Part shown: piece by piece, positions 26,512 through 35,148 of the stretch | Layout: every line of letters begins with the position of its first letter | Numbering within the stretch: position 1 is the first letter of the stretch | DNA from: CALCEB01 sp035531475 | Lineage (GTDB): Bacteria > Acidobacteriota > Terriglobia > UBA7540 | Reading direction: 5' to 3' | NCBI GenBank assembly: GCA_035531475.1 | Contig: DATKST010000177.1 | Span: 1 to 64,000, forward strand | DNA length: 64,000 nt | Made by a program: the position numbers and the translations under genes | Notes under the pieces: model-generated | Told to the model about the DNA's origin: nothing | The model's database searches: none | The model's input: only the letters and a program-made list of their open reading frames with translations

Positions 26512-27135
26512 ATGCCAAAAGTTGAAGTAAAAAACCTGGAAGGCCAGGTGGTGAAAGAGCGGGAACTGGTGGAGGCGGTATTCGGAGTGAAACCCAACCA
26601 GAATCTGCTGTGGGAGGCGGTTCGAGCCTACCTTGCGAGTCGGCGCAGCGGCACACACTCAACCAAGAGCCGCGGCGAGGTGAGCGGCGGCGGCAAGAAG
26701 CCCTGGCGACAGAAGGGGACCGGGCGCGCCCGCGCCGGCAGCATTCGCAGTTCACTCTGGCGGCACGGCTCGATTGCCCATGGTCCGAAACCCCGGGATT
26801 ACACCATCAAGCTGCCGGCTCGAATGCTGCGCGGAGCCCTGCGCTCGGCGCTGGCGGCGAAGTACCAGGAAAACAAGATGACGGTGGTGGATGGTCTTGC
26901 CCTCGAGCAGGCCAAGACCAAGACGTTGCAGGTCGCGTTCCTGAAGTTGGGCATTATAAAGTCGGTGCTGGTTGTGAACGACGCCACCGACCGCAACCTG
27001 GAGCTTTCCTCCCGTAATATCGAAGGATGTGACTTGGTAAAGCATCATCAAGTGGAAGCCTATGATGTGCTGAGCCACGACGGAATCTTGATTTCGGATT
27101 CGGCGCTCGCCCGGCTGGAGGAATCGCTGCGATGA
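26512..27135 (+). CDS. rplD: 50S ribosomal protein L4
   Basis: A 207-residue exit-tunnel protein. SRGEVSGGGKKPWRQKGTGR is the extended loop that lines the tunnel, followed by ARAGSIRSSLWRHGSIAHGPKPRDY. In enterobacteria L4 represses its own operon; nothing in the 5' leader here supports or excludes that. It overlaps rplW by 4 bases. Confidence 0.97.
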   Translation: MPKVEVKNLEGQVVKERELVEAVFGVKPNQNLLWEAVRAYLASRRSGTHSTKSRGEVSGGGKKPWRQKGTGRARAGSIRSSLWRHGSIAHGPKPRDYTIKLPARMLRGALRSALAAKYQENKMTVVDGLALEQAKTKTLQVAFLKLGIIKSVLVVNDATDRNLELSSRNIEGCDLVKHHQVEAYDVLSHDGILISDSALARLEESLR

Positions 27136-27428
27136 TCAAGAATCCCTACCAGATTCTTAAGCGGCCACTGATCACGGAAAAAGGGTTGGATGCCAAGGAA
27201 CGGGCGCGAACCATGATCCTGCAGGTGGACCCACGCGCCAATAAATCCGAAGTTAAATGGGCAGTGGAGCAGGCCTTCAAAGTGAAGGTGGAATCCGTCC
27301 ATACTTCAAATTTTCAAGGGAAGATGAGACGCCGGGGCCGCAACACCGGCTTTAGGCTGGATTGGAAAAAGGCTTACGTTAAACTCAAGCAAGGCGAGAA
27401 AGTCCCTGAGTTCCTGGAGAACGCATAA
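27132..27428 (+). CDS. rplW: 50S ribosomal protein L23
   Basis: A 98-residue protein at the tunnel exit, where trigger factor and SRP dock. NPYQILKRPLITEKGLDAKE and VDPRANKSEVKWAVEQAF are family blocks, and RGRNTGFRLDWKKAYVKL is the loop near the tunnel. The ATGA overlap with rplD couples the two. Confidence 0.96.
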   Translation: MIKNPYQILKRPLITEKGLDAKERARTMILQVDPRANKSEVKWAVEQAFKVKVESVHTSNFQGKMRRRGRNTGFRLDWKKAYVKLKQGEKVPEFLENA

Positions 27429-27468
27429 GGGTTCGTGACGGGCTTTGTCTCGCTGAAAGACGCAATCT

Positions 27469-28296
<828 letters not shown>

Positions 28297-28312
28297 GTAA
28301 CGGGAGGGTGCG

Positions 28313-28636
28313 TTGGCAAGGTCACTGAAAAAAGGACCGTTCGTAGATGGCCACCTGATGAAGAAGGTGGAGCAGCTCAACAAGCGGTTCGACAAAAAGG
28401 TGGTCAAAACCTGGTCGCGGCGTTCGACCATTTTTCCGGAAATGGTGGGGCACACCATTGCCGTCCACAACGGCAAGAAGTTTATCCCGGTTTACATTAC
28501 TGAGAATATGGTGGGCCACAAGCTGGGTGAGTTCGCGCCGACCCGGAGTTTCAAGGGGCATGGGGCTCGAGCTGCCACGGAAAGAACGGCTGCGGCAGCG
28601 CCCGCTCCGAAACCGGCGGCGCCATCGGCTGGTTGA
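28313..28636 (+). CDS. rpsS: 30S ribosomal protein S19
   Basis: A 107-residue protein, about 15 longer than usual. ARSLKKGPFVDGHLMKKVEQLN and KLGEFAPTRSFKGHGAR are the conserved parts; the extra C-terminus is Ala/Pro-rich. It starts at a TTG at 28313, preceded by cgggaggg. S19 contacts the A-site finger in the subunit bridge. Confidence 0.96.
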   Translation: MARSLKKGPFVDGHLMKKVEQLNKRFDKKVVKTWSRRSTIFPEMVGHTIAVHNGKKFIPVYITENMVGHKLGEFAPTRSFKGHGARAATERTAAAAPAPKPAAPSAG

Positions 28637-28674
28637 GACGCCAAGAGTGAATCCTGAAGGCTATAGGAAAAGAT

Positions 28675-29019
28675 ATGTTAGCTGAAGCCACTTCAAAGTA
28701 CATTCGCATCTCGCCCCAAAAAGCGAGACTGGTTGTGGACTTGATCCGGGGCAAAAATGCCGGCGAGGCGTTGAATATCCTGAAGTTCACCAAGAAGCGT
28801 GTGACCCGGGAAGTGGAGAAGGTGTTGCTCTCCGCCATCTCCAATGCCGAACAGAAATCGGAGAACGTGGACGTGGATCGCTTGGTGGTGGCTGAGGCCT
28901 ACGTGAACGAAGGGCCAAGGATGAAGCGCATTCGGCCCGCGCCGCTCGGCCGGGCCTTTCATTATCAGCGGCGAATGAGCCATATCACGGTGGCTGTGGA
29001 TGCGACCAAGAAAGCATAG
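28675..29019 (+). CDS. rplV: 50S ribosomal protein L22
   Basis: A 114-residue tunnel protein. ATSKYIRISPQKARLVVDLIRGK starts the chain, and RMKRIRPAPLGRAFHYQRRMSHITV is the hairpin loop that reaches into the tunnel. The start is an ATG after taggaaaag. rpsC follows 68 bases later. Confidence 0.96.
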   Translation: MLAEATSKYIRISPQKARLVVDLIRGKNAGEALNILKFTKKRVTREVEKVLLSAISNAEQKSENVDVDRLVVAEAYVNEGPRMKRIRPAPLGRAFHYQRRMSHITVAVDATKKA

Positions 29020-29087
29020 CAGGCTCCGGATTGCGATGTTGCGGTGAAGGCTGCAAGCCGGGATGAGGAAAGTTTGGGAGGCGAAGA

Positions 29088-29822
29088 GTGGGACAGAAAG
29101 TACATCCCTATGGGTTTCGGCTGGGATACACCAAGACCTGGAAGTCGCGCTGGTTTGCCAAGAAGGGTTATGCCGACCTGCTGCATGAAGACTTGGCTCT
29201 GAAGAAGCGGCTGAAAGAGAACCTGAAGAGCGCTGGCGTGGCTTCGATCGAAATTGAGCGGCCCGGAAACAAACTGAAGATTACGATCAATACCGCCCGA
29301 CCCGGCATCATCATCGGGCGCAAAGGCGCGGAGATCGACCGGCTGCGACAGGAAGTTCAGAAGCAGACCGGATGCGAAGTCTTGCCCATCAATATTCAGG
29401 AAGTGCGCCGCCCGGAGTTGAATGCGCAATTGGTGGCTGAATCGATTTGCTTGCAGCTTGAAAAGCGTGTCGCCTTCCGGCGCGCCATGCGCAAGGCGGT
29501 GGATTCTGCGTTGCGCTTCGGTTGCAAAGGAATTAAGGTGCGGTGCGGCGGACGGCTGAACGGCGCGGAAATTGCCCGGTCTGAATGGTATCTGCAAGGG
29601 CGCCTTCCACTCCACACGCTGCGCGCTGACATTGATTTTGGGATGGCCGAGGCCCGGACAACCTACGGAGTCATCGGGGTGAAGTGTTGGGTGTATAACG
29701 GAGAGATTCTGATGCAAAAGCAGCGGCCGGCGCGTCGTGCGGAGCCGGTGGCGGTTCCAGCGGCGCCGGCGGGTCCCGTCCCGGTTTTGGAACCTGAGAC
29801 TCTGCCGGACGTGCAGGCTTAA
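29088..29822 (+). CDS. rpsC: 30S ribosomal protein S3
   Basis: A 244-residue mRNA-entry protein. GQKVHPYGFRLGYTKTWKSRW is the start, the KH domain shows GIIIGRKGAEIDRLRQ, and RLNGAEIARSEWYLQGRLPLHTLRADIDFG is the C-terminal domain. It starts with GTG, with gggagg seven bases upstream. A proline/valine-rich tail follows. Confidence 0.97.
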   Translation: MGQKVHPYGFRLGYTKTWKSRWFAKKGYADLLHEDLALKKRLKENLKSAGVASIEIERPGNKLKITINTARPGIIIGRKGAEIDRLRQEVQKQTGCEVLPINIQEVRRPELNAQLVAESICLQLEKRVAFRRAMRKAVDSALRFGCKGIKVRCGGRLNGAEIARSEWYLQGRLPLHTLRADIDFGMAEARTTYGVIGVKCWVYNGEILMQKQRPARRAEPVAVPAAPAGPVPVLEPETLPDVQA

Positions 29823-29882
29823 GGCTGGATGTTCTGGTAACTTTCGCCCGCGCGGAGGGTCGAAAACGGAGAATTTGACCGT

Positions 29883-30299
29883 ATGTTGATGCCTAGTAAA
29901 GTGAAGTTTCGTAAACAGCAGCGCGGCCGCATGCGCGGCAAGGCGTGGCGGGGATCGCGTCTGTCCTTTGGTGATTTCGGGTTGAAGGCCGTCGAGCCAG
30001 GCTGGATTACGGCGCGGCAGATTGAGGCGGGGCGCGTGGCGATCATGCGCTTCATCAAGCGCGGGGGCAAGCTCTGGATCCGGATATTCCCGGACAAGCC
30101 CGTGACCAAGAAACCGGCAGAAACCCGCATGGGCAAAGGCAAGGGCGCTCCGGAATTCTGGGTGGCGGTGGTCAAACCGGGCCGGGTTCTCTTTGAGATG
30201 GAAGGCGTGAGCGAGGCCGATGCCCGCGAAGCGTTGCGCCTGGCAAGTCATAAATTTTCGATTTCGACGCAGTTTGTCGCCCGGGACGGGGCGGCCTAG
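29883..30299 (+). CDS. rplP: 50S ribosomal protein L16
   Basis: A 138-residue protein. MLMPSKVKFRKQQRGRMRG is the standard start, and the conserved basic body runs to EALRLASHKFSISTQFV. The methionine pair at 29883/29889 leaves either start open, but the first fits the family. It lies near the A site in the large subunit. Confidence 0.96.
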   Translation: MLMPSKVKFRKQQRGRMRGKAWRGSRLSFGDFGLKAVEPGWITARQIEAGRVAIMRFIKRGGKLWIRIFPDKPVTKKPAETRMGKGKGAPEFWVAVVKPGRVLFEMEGVSEADAREALRLASHKFSISTQFVARDGAA

Positions 30300-30319
30300 G
30301 TGGCGCGAGGAGTGAAGGG

Positions 30320-30520
30320 ATGACCGCGGAAAAGATTCGCGAATGGAATGAGAGCGAGATTCAGGCCAAGGAGCGGGAGTTCTCCGAACAATTGTTCCGG
30401 CTGAAGTTTCAGATGGCGAGCGGTCAAGCCGGTGTCCTGGCCAAGATCCGGGAGTTGCGCAAGGATATCGCGCGCATTAAGACCATCCGCCGTGAGGCAG
30501 AGATTCAGGCAAAGAGATAA
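30320..30520 (+). CDS. rpmC: 50S ribosomal protein L29
   Basis: A 66-residue two-helix protein beside L23 at the tunnel exit. EKIREWNESEIQAKEREFSEQL and ARIKTIRREAEIQA form the helical hairpin. The usual rplP-rpmC-rpsQ order is kept. Confidence 0.94.
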   Translation: MTAEKIREWNESEIQAKEREFSEQLFRLKFQMASGQAGVLAKIRELRKDIARIKTIRREAEIQAKR

Positions 30521-30565
30521 TTGAACCGGGCCGGCGCGGAGCCGGCGGTTTTCGGAAAGTAGCTT

Positions 30566-30847
30566 ATGAAAACTCGGCGGCAGGAAAAAGTCGGAGTGGT
30601 CACCAGCACCAAGATGCAAAAGACCGTGGTGGTGACCGTGGAGCGACAAATTATCCACCCGCTCTATAAGCGGGTGGTGAGGCGGTCCAGCAAGTTTCAT
30701 GCCCACGATGAGAAGGGGCAGTGCCAGGCTGGCGATACCGTGCGGATCGAAGAGACCCGCCCGATGAGTGCGCTGAAGCGCTGGAGGGTGGTTGAAGTGG
30801 TCACCCGGGTTTCTCCGGCGGCTCTGGAGCCGGAGGTGAAAGCATGA
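30566..30847 (+). CDS. rpsQ: 30S ribosomal protein S17
   Basis: A 93-residue OB-fold protein that binds 16S rRNA early in assembly. RRQEKVGVVTSTKMQKTVVVTVERQ and HPLYKRVVRRSSKFHAHDE match the family, followed by the GDTVRIEETRPMSALKRW motif. Its TGA overlaps the rplN start by four bases. Confidence 0.95.
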   Translation: MKTRRQEKVGVVTSTKMQKTVVVTVERQIIHPLYKRVVRRSSKFHAHDEKGQCQAGDTVRIEETRPMSALKRWRVVEVVTRVSPAALEPEVKA

Positions 30848-31212
30848 TTGGAATGCGCACCATCCTGCGGGTGGCGGATAATTCCGGAGCACGAAAGCTT
30901 TCCTGTATCCTGCCGCTCGGCGGTGACGTGGGCTTGCAAGCGGCGCTGGGTGATGTGGTGACGGCGGCTGTGAAAGAAGCCGCGCCGGGCAGCTCGATTC
31001 CCAAGGGAAGTGTTGTGAAGGCGGTCATTGTGCGGATGCGTAAGGAGCAGCGGCGCCGGGACGGCAGCTACATCCGTTTTGACGAAAACGCCGCGGTACT
31101 GATTAACGATGTAGGGGAGCCGGTTGGCACTCGCGTCTTCGGGCCGGTTGCCCGGGAACTGCGCGAGAAGAAATTCCTGAAGATCGTTTCATTGGCTCCC
31201 GAGGTGCTGTGA
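30844..31212 (+). CDS. rplN: 50S ribosomal protein L14
   Basis: A 122-residue protein at the subunit interface. IGMRTILRVADNSGARKLSC starts it; KAVIVRMRKEQRRRDGSYIRFDENAAVLIND and GTRVFGPVARELREKKFLKI are the conserved parts. Start overlaps rpsQ, stop overlaps rplX. Confidence 0.97.
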   Translation: MIGMRTILRVADNSGARKLSCILPLGGDVGLQAALGDVVTAAVKEAAPGSSIPKGSVVKAVIVRMRKEQRRRDGSYIRFDENAAVLINDVGEPVGTRVFGPVARELREKKFLKIVSLAPEVL

Positions 31213-31538
31213 TGGGAAGTACACTGGATATCCGGAAGAACGATGTGGTGAAGGTGCTGGCAGGGCGGGACCGGGGCAAAGAGGGGCGGGTGCTCGAAGT
31301 GGAGCCGGGCCGCTACCGGGTTTTTGTGGAACATGTGAACATGATCAAGCGCCATACCCGGCCGAATCCGGCCAAGCAGATTCGCGGCGGCATTCTCGAA
31401 AAGGAAGGGCCGATTCACGTTTCCAACGTGGCTCTGATCTGCGGGGAATGCGGCCCGACACGAATCCAGCACCGCGAGAAGGCGGAAGGAAAGAAGGTTC
31501 GCGTTTGCGTCAAGTGTGGCAAGGTTCTGGACCGGTAA
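31212..31538 (+). CDS. rplX: 50S ribosomal protein L24
   Basis: A 108-residue assembly initiator. The KOW motif VLAGRDRGKEGRVLEVEPG is near the N-terminus and the C-terminus has two CX2C pairs (CGEC, CVKC), likely binding zinc. The ATG at 31212 shares its A with the rplN stop; a GTG one codon upstream is possible. Confidence 0.95.
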   Translation: MGSTLDIRKNDVVKVLAGRDRGKEGRVLEVEPGRYRVFVEHVNMIKRHTRPNPAKQIRGGILEKEGPIHVSNVALICGECGPTRIQHREKAEGKKVRVCVKCGKVLDR

Positions 31539-31560
31539 TCCAAAGAGGGCAGAAGGTGAA

Positions 31561-32154
31561 ATGACTCCGCGTTTGAAAGAGCGATACCAGAAAAATGTGG
31601 TGCCGGCGCTGGTTGAGGCGTTCAAGTATACGAATGCTTCCGCCGTGCCACGGCTGCGCAAGATTGTGGTGAACATGGGATTGGGCGAGGCAATTCAAAA
31701 TGCCAAGCTGCTGGATTCGGCTGGCCGGGATCTGGGCCTGATCACTGGACAAAAACCGGTGGTCACCCGGGCCCGGAAATCCATCTCCAATTTCAAGCTG
31801 CGTAAGAACATGCCCATCGGAGTGATGGTGACGCTGCGCGGAGACCGCATGTATGAGTTCTTTGACCGGTTGGCCAACGTCACCTTGCCACGCGTCCGCG
31901 ATTTTCGCGGCCTTTCGAGCCGCGCTTTCGACGGCCGCGGAAATTATACGATCGGCCTGCGAGACCAGTTGGTGTTTCCGGAAATCGATTACTCCAAAGT
32001 GGAAAAGACCAAGGGTATGAACATCTCCATTGTGACCGATGCCCGGACGGATGCCGAAGGCCTGGCGCTGCTGCGCCACATGGGCCTGCCTTTCCGGCAA
32101 GAAGCCCGGCGGCGAGCCGCCGAAGGGCAAACGGATGAGAAGGCGGGAGGATAA
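31561..32154 (+). CDS. rplE: 50S ribosomal protein L5
   Basis: A 197-residue 5S rRNA-binding protein. RLKERYQKNVVPALVEAF, KIVVNMGLGEA, TGQKPVVTRARKSISNFKLR and GRGNYTIGLRDQLVFPEID are conserved. The ATG at 31561 avoids 15 non-family residues. About 15 charged residues are added at the C-terminus (ARRRAAEGQTDEKAGG). Confidence 0.97.
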   Translation: MTPRLKERYQKNVVPALVEAFKYTNASAVPRLRKIVVNMGLGEAIQNAKLLDSAGRDLGLITGQKPVVTRARKSISNFKLRKNMPIGVMVTLRGDRMYEFFDRLANVTLPRVRDFRGLSSRAFDGRGNYTIGLRDQLVFPEIDYSKVEKTKGMNISIVTDARTDAEGLALLRHMGLPFRQEARRRAAEGQTDEKAGG

Positions 32155-32157
32155 CCG

Positions 32158-32343
32158 GTGGCGCGTACTTCGCAGATGGCCAAGCTTGTCAGAAAGCCAA
32201 AGTTTAAGATCCGTCATCGGAACCGTTGCCGCATCTGCGGCCGGCCGCGCGGGTATCTTCGAAAGTTTCAGATGTGCCGCCTCTGCTTCCGCCAGCTTGC
32301 GCTCCGCGGAGACATTCCGGGAGTGATCAAGTCAAGCTGGTAA
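32158..32343 (+). CDS. rpsN: 30S ribosomal protein S14, zinc type
   Basis: A 61-residue type Z S14 with two CX2C pairs (CRIC and CRLC) that bind zinc. It starts with GTG, three bases after the rplE stop. The zinc form matches the Cys-containing L31, L36 and S4 also encoded here, indicating a zinc-bearing set with no sign of Zur-type replacement. Confidence 0.97.
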   Translation: MARTSQMAKLVRKPKFKIRHRNRCRICGRPRGYLRKFQMCRLCFRQLALRGDIPGVIKSSW

Positions 32344-32401
32344 GATTACCAGCCGGGCTGTGAGCGGCCGCGGGGCCGCGAATTTGATTGTTGGGAGACT
32401 T

Positions 32402-32803
32402 ATGGCAGCCGTTACTGACCCTATTGCCGACATGCTGACGCGAATCCGGAACGGGATTCAGGCCCGTCACGCCCGCGTGGATATTCCCGCCTCCAAGATG
32501 AAGGTGAGCGTGGCCTCCATTTTGCGGGACGAGGGCTATATTGCCGGCTTCAAGGTCGCGGAGGAAGGTAAAAAGAAGGTTATCCGAATTTCTCTGCGTT
32601 ACTCCGTGAACGGGAAAAACACGATTTCCAGCCTGACCCGCGTTTCCCGGCCGGGACGCCGCGTTTATGTGGGTGTGGATCAAATTCCCCGCATTCTGGG
32701 GGGCATGGGTGTTGCCATCCTTACCACTCCTAACGGGCTGATGACCGGTAAGAATGCCAAGAAGGCGGGCATCGGCGGTGAGTTGCTTTGCACAATTTCC
32801 TAA
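32402..32803 (+). CDS. rpsH: 30S ribosomal protein S8
   Basis: A 133-residue central-domain 16S-binding protein. TDPIADMLTRIRNGIQARHARVDIPASKMK starts it and the C-terminal GIGGELLCTIS is family-typical. The ATG at 32402 is chosen; an upstream in-frame ATG at 32360 adds unrelated residues. In E. coli S8 regulates the spc operon; no such site was identified here. Confidence 0.97.
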   Translation: MAAVTDPIADMLTRIRNGIQARHARVDIPASKMKVSVASILRDEGYIAGFKVAEEGKKKVIRISLRYSVNGKNTISSLTRVSRPGRRVYVGVDQIPRILGGMGVAILTTPNGLMTGKNAKKAGIGGELLCTIS

Positions 32804-32901
32804 TTGGAGCAAGAGCGTCCGGCTTGACGGACCGCGAACGGGCCGTCGCCTGATGGAGACTTTGCCAGGCGAATAGATCATCGGTTTCAGGATAGAAAAA
32901 C

Positions 32902-33453
32902 ATGTCGCGGATTGGAAACAAGCTGATTGAGCTTCCGAAGGGCGTATCATTCCAGCCGGAAGCAGGGGCCGTCAAGGTGACGGGTCCCAAAGGCACACTT
33001 CAGGTAGCGCTGCCTTTCGGCATAAAGGTTGAGAAGCAGGATGGACATTTGAAGACCCAGCGGACGGGGGATTCACATGCTGCCATTCAAGGCTTGGTGC
33101 GCAGCCTGCTGGCCAATGCTGTGCGCGGTGTGACGGAGGGCTTTGAAAAGCACCTGGATATAGTAGGGATCGGGTATCGCGCTGAAACTAAAGGAACGAA
33201 CGTGGTGTTCAGTCTGGGGTACTCACATCCGATCGAATTCCCGGTTCCGCCGGGCTTAACAGTCACAGTTGAGAAGCTGACACACTTGGTGGTGAAGGGA
33301 ACTGATAAGCAGCGCGTAGGCCAGCTCGCGGCTGAAATCCGGGAGCTAAGGCCCCCCGACCCTTATAAAAACAAAGGCGTTCGTTACACGGGTGAGCGTT
33401 TGAAGAAGAAGGCAGGCAAGGCCGCAGGTGGCGCGGGAGCGGCCAAGCAATAA
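32902..33453 (+). CDS. rplF: 50S ribosomal protein L6
   Basis: A 183-residue two-domain protein near the GTPase centre. SRIGNKLIELPKGVSFQPE starts domain 1 and PPDPYKNKGVRYTGERLKKKAGKA ends domain 2. The start is preceded by gatagaaaa, a weak ribosome site. A short Ala/Gly tail is added. Confidence 0.97.
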   Translation: MSRIGNKLIELPKGVSFQPEAGAVKVTGPKGTLQVALPFGIKVEKQDGHLKTQRTGDSHAAIQGLVRSLLANAVRGVTEGFEKHLDIVGIGYRAETKGTNVVFSLGYSHPIEFPVPPGLTVTVEKLTHLVVKGTDKQRVGQLAAEIRELRPPDPYKNKGVRYTGERLKKKAGKAAGGAGAAKQ

Positions 33454-33480
33454 TCTCAGGATGGGGTCAGCAGGATTACC

Positions 33481-33849
33481 ATGTTGAAACTGGTTTCTAG
33501 GGACACGGCAAGGCGGCGCATTCATGTTCGGATTCATAGAAGGATCATCCGCCAAGCTCGTTTGCCTCGCCTGAATGTCTTCAGGTCGCTCAACCACATT
33601 TATGCCCAGATTATTGACGATAGCGCCGGGCAGACCCTGGTGTCGGCTTCCTCCCGCGACCGGGAAGTCCGCATGTCGCTGAAGACCGGGGGTAACGTAG
33701 CTGCAGCCAAGGTAGTGGGTAAGGCGCTGGCGGAACGCGCTGTCGCGGCTGGAATCTCCAATGTGGTTTTTGACCGGGGCGGATACGCCTATCACGGGCG
33801 GGTGAAGACTTTGGCAGATGCCGCGCGTGAAGGTGGACTGAAATTCTAG
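33481..33849 (+). CDS. rplR: 50S ribosomal protein L18
   Basis: A 122-residue 5S rRNA-binding protein. RLNVFRSLNHIYAQIIDDSAGQTLVSASS and FDRGGYAYHGRVKTLADAAREGGL are the conserved parts. It ends with the family's exact C-terminus. Confidence 0.96.
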   Translation: MLKLVSRDTARRRIHVRIHRRIIRQARLPRLNVFRSLNHIYAQIIDDSAGQTLVSASSRDREVRMSLKTGGNVAAAKVVGKALAERAVAAGISNVVFDRGGYAYHGRVKTLADAAREGGLKF

Positions 33850-33858
33850 GGAGAGGAA

Positions 33859-34371
33859 ATGGGGAGGGTTTTTTTGTCGAATCGGATTGATCCCAACACG
33901 TTGCAGTTAAAAGACCAGGTGATCTCCATCAATCGAGTCACCAAGGTGGTCAAGGGCGGCAAGAACCTCAGCTTTGCGGCGTTGGTCGTGGTGGGGGACA
34001 GCAATGGCCATGTGGGTTATGGCTCAGGCAAAGCCCGTGAAGTTCCCATGGCGATCCGCAAGGGCATTGATGCCGCCAAGAAGGCTATCGTCAGAGTGAA
34101 CATTACACCGATTTCGATCCCTCACGCCGTGGTGGGCAGGTTTGGGGCGGGAAGAGTCCTCCTGAAACCCGCGCCGGCTGGCACCGGAGTGATTGCCGGA
34201 GGAGCGGTGCGGGCCGTTGTGGAGGCAGCCGGAGTTCAAAATGTTCTGACCAAGTCCCTGGGAACCACGAATCCACACAATGTGGTAAAGGCCACCATGG
34301 ATGCCTTGATTCAACTTTGCAATCCCGAGGAAGTTGCGGCCGCCCGTGGCAAGACCGTAGAAGAGCTCTGA
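33859..34371 (+). CDS. rpsE: 30S ribosomal protein S5
   Basis: A 170-residue accuracy protein. RVTKVVKGGKNLSFAALVVVGD, VGYGSGKAREVPMAIRKG and AGGAVRAVVEAAGVQNVLTKSLG are conserved. It lies nine bases after rplR, with ggagagg before the ATG. Confidence 0.97.
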   Translation: MGRVFLSNRIDPNTLQLKDQVISINRVTKVVKGGKNLSFAALVVVGDSNGHVGYGSGKAREVPMAIRKGIDAAKKAIVRVNITPISIPHAVVGRFGAGRVLLKPAPAGTGVIAGGAVRAVVEAAGVQNVLTKSLGTTNPHNVVKATMDALIQLCNPEEVAAARGKTVEEL

Positions 34372-34384
34372 AGGACTGAAAACT

Positions 34385-34684
34385 GTGATTGAGAAGAAAG
34401 TTAGAAAAATCTGGATCAAATGGATACGAAGCGGAATCGGCTTTCCGTACCGGCAGAAGGACGCGGTTAAGAGTCTGGGGTTGCGCCGGCTGAATCACGT
34501 CGTCGAATGTGAAGATACGCCACAAATCCGCGGGCTGATTGCGAAAGTCCCGCACCTTGTGGAAGTGGTTGACGCTCCTTCCGACCATCGTCCCTTGAAG
34601 GTCCCGGAGTACACCATCGTGAAGCCCGAGGCGGCGGGTCCGGAGAAGACTCCCCAGCCGGAGCCTCAAAATCCAGCGGAGTGA
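34385..34684 (+). CDS. rpmD: 50S ribosomal protein L30, with C-terminal extension
   Basis: A 99-residue protein; L30 is normally about 60. The core (KVRKIWIKWIRSGIGFPYRQKDAV, LGLRRLNHVVECEDTPQIRGLIAKV) is complete, and about 38 proline/glutamate-rich residues follow, ending QPEPQNPAE. It begins with GTG. The extension may be a lineage trait or a short-range gain. Confidence 0.92.
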   Translation: MIEKKVRKIWIKWIRSGIGFPYRQKDAVKSLGLRRLNHVVECEDTPQIRGLIAKVPHLVEVVDAPSDHRPLKVPEYTIVKPEAAGPEKTPQPEPQNPAE

Positions 34685-34695
34685 GCAGATCGAAA

Positions 34696-35148
34696 ATGGC
34701 GATTCATATTGGAAGTCTTCGGCCACCTCGCGGCGCGCATAAAAGGCGCAAGAGGATTGGCTTCGGAATGGGGTCTGGCCATGGCAAGACGGCCACCCGA
34801 GGATCCAAAGGACAAAAGTCCAGGGCGGGCTCCCGGCTGCGCGTGGGTTTTGAAGGCGGACAGATGCCGCTCCAGCGCCGCCTCCCCAAACGCGGATTCA
34901 CCAATATATTCAGAAAACAGTATGCGGTGGTTAACCTTGGCGACCTTGCGGAACTGGATTTGAACGGACCGGTAACTCCCGAATCCCTCGTCCAGGCGGG
35001 TGTCGTCAAGAAGCTGTATGACGGTTTGAAAATCCTGGGTGAAGGAGATCTCGAAAAACCGGTTACCATTTCTGCGCACCGTTTTTCGAAATCGGCTTTG
35101 GAGAAAATCAAGAAGGCTGGAGGAACGGCCGAGGTCATCTCTGCATGA
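34696..35148 (+). CDS. rplO: 50S ribosomal protein L15
   Basis: A 150-residue protein. AIHIGSLRPPRGAHKRRKRIG, GSGHGKTATRGSKGQKSRAG and the EGGQMPLQRRLPKRGF block are conserved. The ATG at 34696 matches the family start; a GTG at 34681 overlaps rpmD and is an alternative. It overlaps secY by 4 bases. Confidence 0.96.
   Translation: MAIHIGSLRPPRGAHKRRKRIGFGMGSGHGKTATRGSKGQKSRAGSRLRVGFEGGQMPLQRRLPKRGFTNIFRKQYAVVNLGDLAELDLNGPVTPESLVQAGVVKKLYDGLKILGEGDLEKPVTISAHRFSKSALEKIKKAGGTAEVISA

Noticed and set aside
25385..26755. 456-codon open frame on the minus strand
   Set aside because: Antisense to rpsJ, rplC and part of rplD; composition is Arg/His/Pro-rich as expected of a shadow.
28965..30251. 428-codon open frame on the minus strand
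   Set aside because: Antisense to rpsC and rplP with no recognisable motif.
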